Positions 56,302 through 64,000 of a stretch of DNA of 64,000 nucleotides are shown piece after piece. Positions within the stretch are counted from its first letter, which is position 1; each line of letters opens with the position of its first letter. The position numbers and the translations under genes are program-made. Where the stretch lies: the NCBI RefSeq assembly GCF_900105495.1, contig NZ_FNTF01000002.1:4766501-4830500 (forward strand), in the 5' to 3' direction. The notes below the pieces were generated by a model. That model made no database searches. It was given only the letters and a program-made list of their open reading frames with translations, and was not told the origin of the DNA. The stretch comes from Pseudomonas frederiksbergensis. GTDB lineage: Bacteria; Pseudomonadota; Gammaproteobacteria; Pseudomonadales; Pseudomonadaceae.

Positions 56302-58818
56302 TTACTCGGAAGTGGTCAGGGCATGGGGCATACCCTGGCGTTGAGAGGTGTCGGTTTCAGCGGCTTGCGCCACGTGAGCTTGCAAAACGGGGTGACGCAG
56401 CAGGAAGTACGACAGGGCAGGAATCAACACCAGCGCGCCAAGCATGTTCCACAGGAACATGAAGGTCAGCAGGATGCCCATGTCGGCCTGGAACTTGATC
56501 GGCGACCAGACCCAGCACACCACGCCCGCCGCCAAAGTGATGCCCACCAGGCCCACGACCCGGCCGGTAAACGACACGGCGTTGCGGTACGCCTGAGACA
56601 GCGGCAGGCCCTGACGCTGGTAATGCAACTGCACGCTGAGCAGGTACAACGCGTAATCCACGCCAATGCCCACGCCCAATGCGATCACCGGCAGGGTCGC
56701 GACTTTCACGCCAATGCCCATGGCCACCATCAACGCCTCGCAAAGGATCGAGGTCAGGACCAGTGGCAACAGGGCGACCAGGGTCGCGCGCCAGCTGCGG
56801 AAGGTGATCAGGCAGAACAGCGTCACCGCCGCATAGACGTAAAGCAGCATGGTGCGATTGGCCTCGCGCACCACGATGTTGGTCGCCGCCTCAATCCCGG
56901 CCGACCCGGCCGCCAGCAGGAACTGCCGATCTTCGCTGTTGTTCTCGCGAGCGAATTTTTCGGCAATGCCCACCACGGCATCCAGGGTCTCGGCCTTGTG
57001 GTCCTTGAGGAAGGTGATCACCGGCATCAGCGAACAGTCGGTGTTGAACAACTCCGGGGAGTTGACCGAGGCTTGCTGTGCGGCGTAGTTCAGCACGTCC
57101 TGATTGCGCTGGATGCTGTTGAGCTTGGGGTTGCCTTCGTAGGTGCCGGCGGTGATTTGGCGCACCGCGTTGACCAACGACGCCGTGGCCTGTACGCCCG
57201 GATACTGCTGCAGTTCCCAGGCCAGGCGGTCAGCGAGGACCAGCGTCTTGTAGTTCAAGCAGCCTTCTGGCGCAGTCTTGATCATCACCGCGAACAGGTC
57301 GCTGGACAGCGCGTAGTGGCTGGTGATGTAGGCGTTGTCACGGTTATAGCGCGAGTCGGCACGCAACTCCGGCGCGCCACTTTCCAGGTCGCCGATCTTC
57401 AGCTGCAAACTGACCATGAAGCCGCCGATGCCCATCAGCATCGCGACCAATACCGCCCCCGTGGCCCACTTGCGCGTGGTGAAACGGTCGAGCAAGTCCC
57501 ACAGTTTGCCGAAGCCTTTGTGCCCCTCTGCGCGGGTGTCGATTTTCAGCGCACGCTCGGCAGCCTTGGCGCCGACGCCGACATAAGACAGCGCCACCGG
57601 CATCAGCAACAGCGAGGTGAAAATCAGCACCGCCACACCGATACTGGCGGTGATCGCCAGGTCGCGGATCACTGGAATATCGATCAGCATCAGCACCGCG
57701 AACCCGACGGCGTCGGCCAGCAGCGCGGTGACGCCGGCAATGAACAGGCGGCGAAAGGTGTAGCGTGCGGCGATCAGCCTGTGGGTGCCGCGGGCGATGT
57801 CTTGCATGATCCCGTTCATCTTCTGCGCCGCGTGGGACACACCGATGGCGAAGATCAGGAACGGCACCAGCACCGAGTACGGATCGATGGCATAGCCCAA
57901 CCAGGCGACGATGCCCAGTTGCCAGACCACCGCGATCAACGAGCAGCCGACCACCAGCAAGGTGCTGCGCACGCAACGGGTATAGGCGTAGATGATGATC
58001 AGCGACGTGACCACGGCCAGGCCGAAGAACATCATTACCTGGATCAAGCCGTCGATCAGGTCGCCCATCAGTTTGGCGAAACCGATCACCCGGACTTTGT
58101 ACTGGCCCTTGCCCTCCTCCCCGGCCTTGCGTGCAGCGCTGTCGCCGGCGAACTCGATCTTGTCGCGCAACTGCTCTTCGAGCATCTGCGAAAAGGCGTG
58201 GTAGTCGATGCGCTGACCGCTGGCCGTGGCCTTGTCCAGCAGTGGCACGATCAGCATGCTCGATTTGTAGTCGCTGGCCACCAGGCTGCCGACGATACCG
58301 GCGCGGGAAATGTTCTGGCGCAGCTGTTCTATTTGCTCAGGCTTGCCCTCATAGGTATCGGGCATCACCGGGCCACCCTGGAACCCTTCCTCGGTGACTT
58401 CGGTCCAGCGCACCGCCGGGCTCCACAACGACTTCATCCAGGCGCGGTCGACGCCTTCGGTGAGGAACAACTTGTCATTGACCTGCTTGAGCACGTCCAG
58501 GTAACCGGGGTCGAAAATATCGCCCTGGGTGTTCTCCACCACCACCCGGACCGAGTTGCCCAAACCGCGCAGCGACTGGCGGTTTTCCAGGAAGTTCTGG
58601 ATGTACGGCTGACTCTGCGGAATCATTTTTTCGAAGCTGGGGCGAAGCTCCAGACGCGTTGCGGCCATGTAGCCCAACACCACGGTGGCCAGCGCCATCA
58701 GCAGCATGAACAACGGGCGGTAGTTGAACACCAACCGCTCCAGCAGGTTGCCGGAATGGCGGTCGAAATCCCGCAGATCGCGGATTACCGGCATGGTTTC
58801 TTGTTTGATATTGCCCAT
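56302..58818 (-). CDS. RND/MMPL-family transporter
   Basis: 838 residues with about eleven or twelve membrane segments in two halves, each preceded by a large periplasmic domain, as in MMPL and hopanoid-type RND proteins. Later segments such as ALGVGIGVDYALYLLSVQL and IFAIGVSHAAQKMNG are the conserved membrane helices. These proteins move lipids or other hydrophobic compounds across the envelope. It lies between the YCF48-like gene and the acyl-CoA dehydrogenase gene and probably transports the cluster's substrate. Confidence 0.88.
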   Translation of the reverse strand: MGNIKQETMPVIRDLRDFDRHSGNLLERLVFNYRPLFMLLMALATVVLGYMAATRLELRPSFEKMIPQSQPYIQNFLENRQSLRGLGNSVRVVVENTQGDIFDPGYLDVLKQVNDKLFLTEGVDRAWMKSLWSPAVRWTEVTEEGFQGGPVMPDTYEGKPEQIEQLRQNISRAGIVGSLVASDYKSSMLIVPLLDKATASGQRIDYHAFSQMLEEQLRDKIEFAGDSAARKAGEEGKGQYKVRVIGFAKLMGDLIDGLIQVMMFFGLAVVTSLIIIYAYTRCVRSTLLVVGCSLIAVVWQLGIVAWLGYAIDPYSVLVPFLIFAIGVSHAAQKMNGIMQDIARGTHRLIAARYTFRRLFIAGVTALLADAVGFAVLMLIDIPVIRDLAITASIGVAVLIFTSLLLMPVALSYVGVGAKAAERALKIDTRAEGHKGFGKLWDLLDRFTTRKWATGAVLVAMLMGIGGFMVSLQLKIGDLESGAPELRADSRYNRDNAYITSHYALSSDLFAVMIKTAPEGCLNYKTLVLADRLAWELQQYPGVQATASLVNAVRQITAGTYEGNPKLNSIQRNQDVLNYAAQQASVNSPELFNTDCSLMPVITFLKDHKAETLDAVVGIAEKFARENNSEDRQFLLAAGSAGIEAATNIVVREANRTMLLYVYAAVTLFCLITFRSWRATLVALLPLVLTSILCEALMVAMGIGVKVATLPVIALGVGIGVDYALYLLSVQLHYQRQGLPLSQAYRNAVSFTGRVVGLVGITLAAGVVCWVWSPIKFQADMGILLTFMFLWNMLGALVLIPALSYFLLRHPVLQAHVAQAAETDTSQRQGMPHALTTSE

Positions 58819-58833
58819 GTCTGGGTACTCGCT

Positions 58834-59922
58834 CTAAGGGTTCGAGGGCTTGTCAACGGACAGCGTCCGTGCACCACGGCTGCCAACCACTACCAGCGCA
58901 CCGTTGGCGGCACGCGTGACGCCCGTCACCGGGACTGGTTCGGCTTGCTGCAACCAGTGCATTTGCGCACCGCCCCCCTGGCTCACCAGCATCTGCCCGC
59001 CCTGAGTGAACAGGCGGTAATCACCCTGGGCATCGACGATTCCGGCAGTGATGCTGACGCGCAGGCCACTGTCCTGCGGGGTCCAGCTGAGGCCGCCATC
59101 GGTGCTGCGCAGCACATTGCCGCGCAAGCCGTAGACGAGGACTTCCCCGGGTTTGCCGAGCACCCCGAAAAAACTGCCCTGATAAGGTGTCTGCACGGCG
59201 GCGAAACGCTGTTGGGCGTCATCCCATTTCAGCAACAAGCCCTGCTCGCCGGCGATGTACAGCGCATCCCCGGTGGAGGCGATGGCGTTGAGGTGAAAAC
59301 CCTGCGGGTTGTTGGTGCGGTCCTGAAACGGTGTCCAGCTCTGGCCGCCATCCTCGGTGCGCAGGATCAGGTTGAACACCCCGACCACATAGCCGAGGCG
59401 CTCGTTGGCGAACCAGACATCGAGCAACGGTTTGTCGGCGCCTTGCGCCACCAGGCGCTCACCTTCGGCGACCAGCAGCGGCCATTGTTCGTTGCCCGGT
59501 TCTGCACTGGCCAACGCACCGTAATGCTTGACCAGCAAGGCCCCGATCTCGCGACCGTCCAGTTGCTTGCGCCAGGTCGCGCCCGCATCGTTGCTGTGCA
59601 ACACCACACCGTCGCCGCCCACCGCCCAGCCTTGGGTCGCGGAAGGAAAACTCACGGCATTGAGGTCAGCACTGACCGGCACCACGGCCTGCTGCCAGTG
59701 CTTACCGGAATCATCGGAAAACAGAATATGGCCACGCTGACCGACGGCGATCACCCGCTCACCGGCGCGGGCCATGCCGGACAACGGACTGTTGATGGCC
59801 AAGGCACTGACTCTGGCGGGCAGGTCCAGCACATCGACGTAATCGGCCGCGTGGGTGACGCCCTGCAACAGGCCGAGCACCACACCAAACGCCACCTGCA
59901 AATAATTCTTATACGAACACAT
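58834..59922 (-). CDS. YCF48-like beta-propeller protein, exported
   Basis: 362 residues. A signal peptide (MCSYKNYLQVAFGVVLGLLQ) is followed by repeats of about 45 residues of the BNR/YCF48 type (for example LFSDDSGKHWQQ, LRTEDGGQSWTPF, LRSTDGGLSWTPQ). Such propellers often act with transporters as assembly factors. It lies 15 bases before the RND gene. The frame extends to 60027, but the ATG at 59922 gives the signal peptide. Confidence 0.88.
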   Translation of the reverse strand: MCSYKNYLQVAFGVVLGLLQGVTHAADYVDVLDLPARVSALAINSPLSGMARAGERVIAVGQRGHILFSDDSGKHWQQAVVPVSADLNAVSFPSATQGWAVGGDGVVLHSNDAGATWRKQLDGREIGALLVKHYGALASAEPGNEQWPLLVAEGERLVAQGADKPLLDVWFANERLGYVVGVFNLILRTEDGGQSWTPFQDRTNNPQGFHLNAIASTGDALYIAGEQGLLLKWDDAQQRFAAVQTPYQGSFFGVLGKPGEVLVYGLRGNVLRSTDGGLSWTPQDSGLRVSITAGIVDAQGDYRLFTQGGQMLVSQGGGAQMHWLQQAEPVPVTGVTRAANGALVVVGSRGARTLSVDKPSNP

Positions 59923-60070
59923 ACCGCGTCCTCTTCGGAAAACCGCGCCGGGACACACATCCGTGTGTCTGACGTTCACACCTGGCGCCCGCGACGATCG
60001 GCGTGCACCGACCGCCACACGATCCACGCTTGGTGAGCCGTGGACCTTGCGGGCGCTTTTTGCGGTTGGC

Positions 60071-61429
60071 TTAGCGAATGCCGCTGCCGGCCAGGGATTC
60101 CGACGACCATTGCGCCTTGGAGAGCGGATCGATGTACTTGATGCCGCCGTAAGGCCCGACCACGCCGTTGATGTTGTACGAGCCTCCTACCAAGTCGTAG
60201 ATCATGAAGGGCGTGGAATCCGGGATCTGCTTGTCGTAGCTCTGGCTGAGGAATGCGAAAGAGCCACGGTACAGCTGACCACGGGCGTCGTATTGATCAG
60301 AAGCCAGAGCGGTCCAGCTGTCTTCATCGAGGTAGAAGCGGCGCTTCTGATAGATGTGTCGGGCGCCGGCCTTGAGGTTGCCTTCCACGACCCACACGCG
60401 ATGTTTCTCCCAACGCACGTAATCGGGAGCCAGGTGATTGGCGGTGGTCAGCGACTTGGGATCCTGGGCGTAGGTCAGCTTGTAGGTGTTGTAGGGCACG
60501 ATCATTTCCTGCTTGCCCACCAGCTTCCAGTCGTAGCGATCCAGTGCACCGTTGAACACGAAAACATCGTCGTAGGTGCCCGCGCCGGCGGTGCCGGGGT
60601 TAGGCGTGTCGTAAGCCAGGTTCGGCGCCAGCTTGACCCGACGCTGGCCAGGCAGGTATTGCCAGGCGCGACGCGGCTGTTGCAGCGGGTTGGCGGCGTC
60701 CTTGAGCATCACCGCTTCACCGGCCCGGCGCGCAGGGCCGGTGTAGGACAGCTTCATCTGGTAGTACACGTCAGCGCTGCTGATCGGCTGCGCGAGGTTT
60801 TCGTAGATCGGGTAGGAAATGAACGCCTGGCCGGTGGTCGCCAGGCTCGGCACGCCGGCGGAGTCGACGTTCCAGGAGTCGTACTTGGAGTTGATGCTCA
60901 CGCCTTGATAGCGCAGCAGGAAGTTCCACATTGCTTCGTTGCCCGACTGCGGGATCGGGAACGGCACGCCCGGCAGCACGTTATCGATGGCCAGACCGCC
61001 TTCGAGGGACTTGGCGCCGCTGGCATTCTTCACGCCGTTATCGAGGATGGCTTTGGGCAGCGAAACGGTGCGGTGGGTCGGGTAGACATTGACGTGGAAA
61101 CTCGGGAAACGTTTGGCCAGTTCCGCCGTGGTTGCACTGAGCAAGCCCTTGTACTGATCGACGTTTTTGCCGTCGATCACCAGCAATGGTTTTTCGTTGG
61201 CGAAGGGATCCGGGCGCATGCTGTCACCGGATTTGAAACTGGCCGGCGGCGTAGTCAAGCCACCCTCATAGGCGGGGATGGAACCATCAGCGTTCCCGGC
61301 CTTCTCGGCGCCCACCAGGGTCAGGCTGCTGCCCAATTTGGCAGCCTCCTGAGGTGAAACAGCGGCCTGTGCCTGGGCGGCAAGGACCATGGCCAGCGAA
61401 GCGGCCAACACGGTTTTTGCGAATTTCAT
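60071..61429 (-). CDS. DUF1329 outer-membrane lipoprotein-like protein
   Basis: 452 residues with a signal peptide (SLAMVLAAQAQA) and the DUF1329 body (AKLGSSLTLVGAEKAG ... YEGGLTTPP). DUF1329 proteins resemble LolB-like lipid binders and almost always sit next to DUF1302 genes. The gene lies 41 bases after the DUF1302 gene and 148 bases before the YCF48-like gene start. The conserved trio with an RND protein suggests transport of a hydrophobic compound. Confidence 0.92.
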   Translation of the reverse strand: MKFAKTVLAASLAMVLAAQAQAAVSPQEAAKLGSSLTLVGAEKAGNADGSIPAYEGGLTTPPASFKSGDSMRPDPFANEKPLLVIDGKNVDQYKGLLSATTAELAKRFPSFHVNVYPTHRTVSLPKAILDNGVKNASGAKSLEGGLAIDNVLPGVPFPIPQSGNEAMWNFLLRYQGVSINSKYDSWNVDSAGVPSLATTGQAFISYPIYENLAQPISSADVYYQMKLSYTGPARRAGEAVMLKDAANPLQQPRRAWQYLPGQRRVKLAPNLAYDTPNPGTAGAGTYDDVFVFNGALDRYDWKLVGKQEMIVPYNTYKLTYAQDPKSLTTANHLAPDYVRWEKHRVWVVEGNLKAGARHIYQKRRFYLDEDSWTALASDQYDARGQLYRGSFAFLSQSYDKQIPDSTPFMIYDLVGGSYNINGVVGPYGGIKYIDPLSKAQWSSESLAGSGIR

Positions 61430-61470
61430 CTTGTTATTCTCCTGCTTGCATTGAGCAAATCAGTGGTGCA

Positions 61471-63483
61471 TCAAAAAGTGGTTTTCATCGTCAGGTAAAC
61501 GGCGCCACGGTCCTCAGTCGTGGCCCCTCCACCGGAGAAGGCTGAGTAGCCACCGCCGTAACAGGCGTAGTTTTCATTGCCGCTAAAGGCATTGGGTGTG
61601 GAACCGTCGCCGCTGCCGGCATTGGCCGCGCCGGTGCTCAGACCGCTGGTGTCGCACTTGTCGGTCTTGCCGAAGGAGTCCACGTACTTCAGGTCAACGA
61701 AGTATTTGTTGTACACAACGGCCCCGAGGCCGATGGCGTAGTTTCCGGTGTCCTTGGCACCGCCACCGGAGACCGGTGAGACGCCGTCGAGACCGACGTT
61801 GATGGACATCGGTGCGTTGAGGTCGACGCCGGGAAACACCTGGTACCAAGTCGGCGTGAAGTTGACCGCGATGCCCCAGTTGTCCCGGGTCGGCTGGTCG
61901 ATGCCGCGATAGGTGTCCTTGCCTTTGTAGAGCGCCTCGTTCTTGCTATCGAGCTTGAGCAGGTTGCTGTAATACAGCTCGCCCAGCAGGGTTGCCGAGT
62001 CGAATACCGGCGTTTTGGCAATGGTCATCAGACCGTTGAGCGTCCAGTGCAAGGTGTCGCCGGTGGCGGCCATGCTGTCGCCCCCCTGCGGGGTGTCATA
62101 CACCACACCGGTGGCCGCCGTACGCGCCGGCAACAGGCCAAGACCCGCGCCCAGGCCCAGCGGACTGTTCGTGCTGACAACCGCCGGAATACTGGCCAGC
62201 GGCATGTTGTGACGGATGTTCAGGTCAGAACCGACGCTCACCCCGCCCACATCCTTGGACAGGCTCAAGCCAACGATCTTGATGTTGTCGGCATAGGCCA
62301 TTTGATAGGTGGCGGTGCTCAGCGAGTTGAGCGTGTTGATCACCGCAGGCACTTGCCCGGCCGGCCGGGTGCCGTTGGGGTTGGCCGAACTCAGGCCTCT
62401 GGCATCCAGCCAGGCTTGCGGCAGGATTTCCGAGGTTTCGCGGTAGTAAACGCCGAGGGTGCCATCCAGCCAGGCCGGCGACCACTTGGCCATAACGCCC
62501 CAGTCACCGCGCTTGTCCGGTGTCAGGTCATGACCGCGACGCACATTGGTCAAGCCATTGCAGGGCGCCAGGCCACAACCCAGGGGGCTGCCCGGCACCA
62601 CGCCATTGGTGTTGCCCAGCAGGAACGACTGCGCACCGAAACCGACCAGATCGGAACCACCATAGTAAGTACCGGCTTCAGGCAGGCGCGCAGCATCCCA
62701 ATCGAGGAAATACTGGGCACCCACGGTCAACTCGGGATTGGCGGTGAACGACATCGACAACTGGTTACGCGGAACGAACAGTTCCTTGGCTTCGGTACCG
62801 GGCGAGGCAGCCAGTTTGGCCAGGTCCAGGCCCGATTGGCCGTAACTGTTCGAGTGCACCGGGTTGAGAATGGTCTCGCCCCAGAACACGTTGTGCTGAC
62901 CGGCCTTGACGCTCAGCAGTGACTCCTCGCCCACTTCGGTGCTGTAGAACACGAAGGCATCGAGGATTTCGCCGGACGGCCCGGTGTAGTAACGCTGGGC
63001 ATAGTTGCTCAAGTGCGGGCTGCCGTTGCCAACGTTGTCACCGGTGACGCCGGCCAGACGTGGATCGTTGGCGACCAGCCCCGACCTTGCGTCGTTGCCG
63101 TTGACGAACGGGTTGGAATTGGAACCGGTGTTTTCATAGGCCTTGTCATACCAACTGGCCGCACTGACACGAAAACCCATGTGGTTCTGGTAGACCACAT
63201 CCAGCTCGGTCAACAGGTCGACACGGTTGGTGATGTTGGTCCCGGCCTTGCGGAAGTTGTAGTCGCCGTCGTTGTTGTTCGGCGTTGCCAGCATGCGTTT
63301 GTCAGCGCTTTCGGTGCGTACGCCGTAGTTGTACTTCACGGTGTTATCAAGACGTACGGTCCAGTCCGGGTTACCTGTGTCGAGCTCGATCGCCTGCGCG
63401 ACCGGCACGGCTGCGGCCAGGATGGCCGAGGCCAACAAGGTGTAACGCGAGGGTGCGAACCCGTGACTCTTATTGTTGTGCAT
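61471..63483 (-). CDS. DUF1302 outer-membrane barrel-like protein
   Basis: 670 residues with a signal peptide (LLASAILAAAVPVAQA) and many alternating beta strands ending in YLTMKTTF. DUF1302 proteins are thought to be outer-membrane channels. It is the second gene of the minus-strand cluster, with a GGCGGAG site before the ATG. Together with DUF1329, YCF48-like and RND it forms the envelope part of the cluster. Confidence 0.92.
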   Translation of the reverse strand: MHNNKSHGFAPSRYTLLASAILAAAVPVAQAIELDTGNPDWTVRLDNTVKYNYGVRTESADKRMLATPNNNDGDYNFRKAGTNITNRVDLLTELDVVYQNHMGFRVSAASWYDKAYENTGSNSNPFVNGNDARSGLVANDPRLAGVTGDNVGNGSPHLSNYAQRYYTGPSGEILDAFVFYSTEVGEESLLSVKAGQHNVFWGETILNPVHSNSYGQSGLDLAKLAASPGTEAKELFVPRNQLSMSFTANPELTVGAQYFLDWDAARLPEAGTYYGGSDLVGFGAQSFLLGNTNGVVPGSPLGCGLAPCNGLTNVRRGHDLTPDKRGDWGVMAKWSPAWLDGTLGVYYRETSEILPQAWLDARGLSSANPNGTRPAGQVPAVINTLNSLSTATYQMAYADNIKIVGLSLSKDVGGVSVGSDLNIRHNMPLASIPAVVSTNSPLGLGAGLGLLPARTAATGVVYDTPQGGDSMAATGDTLHWTLNGLMTIAKTPVFDSATLLGELYYSNLLKLDSKNEALYKGKDTYRGIDQPTRDNWGIAVNFTPTWYQVFPGVDLNAPMSINVGLDGVSPVSGGGAKDTGNYAIGLGAVVYNKYFVDLKYVDSFGKTDKCDTSGLSTGAANAGSGDGSTPNAFSGNENYACYGGGYSAFSGGGATTEDRGAVYLTMKTTF

Positions 63484-63534
63484 TGCGTTGTCTCCGCCTT
63501 TTTGTATTTGTTTTAAGCGCAGCCGCCCTCGCGC

Positions 63535-63554
63535 AACCCCTTGTTCCAGGGGTT
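63535..63554 (-). terminator. Weak hairpin before DUF1302
   Basis: Seven-base stem AACCCCT/AGGGGTT between the hydrolase and DUF1302 genes, without a T run. It may attenuate transcript from the hydrolase gene. The rest of the 127-base gap shows nothing else. Confidence 0.35.
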
Positions 63555-63610
63555 TACGGTTTCAGGAATGAGGGCAAATGCCGGATGGCGCGGGCCAAAC
63601 GGCGCCTGAA

Positions 63611-64000
63611 CTAGCGATCCAGCTCGAGGATGAGGGCTTCGGCGTGTGGCCAGTGCCCATACCCGGCAGCAGGATTGAGGTGACCGACTTCGCCGAGGTT
63701 GAGCAGTTCGCTGCCCCAGCCGTCGGCCATGCGCGTGGCGGCATCCAGGCTGGCAAGGTGGTCGTTGGTACTGGCGGCCACCAGGCTGCGGAACGGCAAC
63801 CGGCCTTTGGGCAGAGGGTCCCAACCCTGGCTACGCAGGGTTTCAGCGGATGGGTAGCCCTGCGGCCACTGGGCATCGAGGTCCGGCGGAGCGGCCAGCA
63901 GCGCACCCTTGATCGGCCGACTGTGCTGCGCCGCCCAGTGCGCGACCATCAGCACACCCGCGCTGTGAGCGACCAGAATCACCGGCCCGTCGATCTGCTC
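63611..64000 (-). CDS. Serine hydrolase of the RBBP9/YdeN family (5' end outside window)
   Basis: The last 129 codons are visible; the N-terminus is beyond the right edge. The nucleophile is in VILVAHSAGVLM, the aspartate in VAASTNDHLAS and the histidine in GEVGHLNPAAG, a complete catalytic triad of a small alpha/beta hydrolase. It lies upstream of the DUF1302-DUF1329 cluster on the same strand and could cleave an ester of the cluster's substrate. Confidence 0.88.
   Translation of the reverse strand, partial: EQIDGPVILVAHSAGVLMVAHWAAQHSRPIKGALLAAPPDLDAQWPQGYPSAETLRSQGWDPLPKGRLPFRSLVAASTNDHLASLDAATRMADGWGSELLNLGEVGHLNPAAGYGHWPHAEALILELDR

Noticed and set aside
56293..60036. Plus-strand reading frame of 1,247 codons opposite the RND and YCF48-like genes
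   Set aside because: Rich in His, Gln and Arg with no domain pattern, and antisense to two well-formed genes; a composition artefact.
1..64000. CRISPR arrays, insertion sequences or a replication origin
   Set aside because: I saw no regularly spaced repeats, transposase motifs or DnaA-box clusters in the window.

Overview
The window looks like chromosomal DNA of a fluorescent Pseudomonas of the P. fluorescens group. The reasons are the high GC content, a salicylate-histamine siderophore locus in the pmsCEAB order known from this group, an arcDABC arginine deiminase operon, a class II (medium-chain) PHA synthase and a DUF5064 gene. All assignments were made by reading sequence and motifs; no database search was run.

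Layout. Positions 1-6.6 kb hold core genes: a partial Gfo/Idh/MocA oxidoreductase, a Dyp-type peroxidase, an NADP-dependent aldehyde dehydrogenase (GapN-like), an FUSC-family membrane protein, an EamA transporter divergent from an Lrp/AsnC regulator, and a YccA/Bax-inhibitor-1 protein. A tRNA-Ser(UGA) lies at 6691-6778. It is followed directly by a fragment of a tyrosine-recombinase integrase, so the next 24 kb probably entered as an island.

Positions 7-30.7 kb hold a pseudomonine/acinetobactin/anguibactin-type siderophore locus. PmsC and PmsB make salicylate, PmsE activates and carries it, PmsA makes histamine and a flavin monooxygenase should N-hydroxylate it. A Cy-Cy-A NRPS (PmsD-like) and a carrier-condensation NRPS (PmsG-like) assemble the product. 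An ECF sigma factor, two ABC half-transporters, a FecCD-type importer, a lipoprotein binding protein and a TonB-dependent receptor complete the system. Fur-box-like sites lie at the three expected control points. Two oddities stand out: the PmsD-like gene is broken by a one-base shift in a G run, and its C-terminal carrier domain lacks the phosphopantetheine serine.

Positions 30.9-34.0 kb carry a class V aminotransferase and an orphan PHA synthase. Positions 34.2-42.1 kb carry a divergent LysR regulator and a six-gene operon: aldehyde dehydrogenase, M19 dipeptidase-like protein, BCCT transporter, a 564-residue protein I do not recognise, DUF3726 and RidA. I think this is the most likely undescribed pathway in the window, probably uptake and breakdown of a betaine-like compound.

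Positions 42.3-45.7 kb hold small hypothetical genes, an SRAP protein, a lipoprotein and a CBS-domain protein. Positions 45.7-52.7 kb hold two near-identical ArcD antiporters facing away from each other, then arcA, arcB, arcC and a DUF5064 gene. Positions 52.8-64.0 kb hold a minus-strand cluster of seven genes (hydrolase, DUF1302, DUF1329, YCF48-like, RND/MMPL transporter, acyl-CoA dehydrogenase, acyl-CoA ligase), probably handling an exported or imported lipid-like compound.
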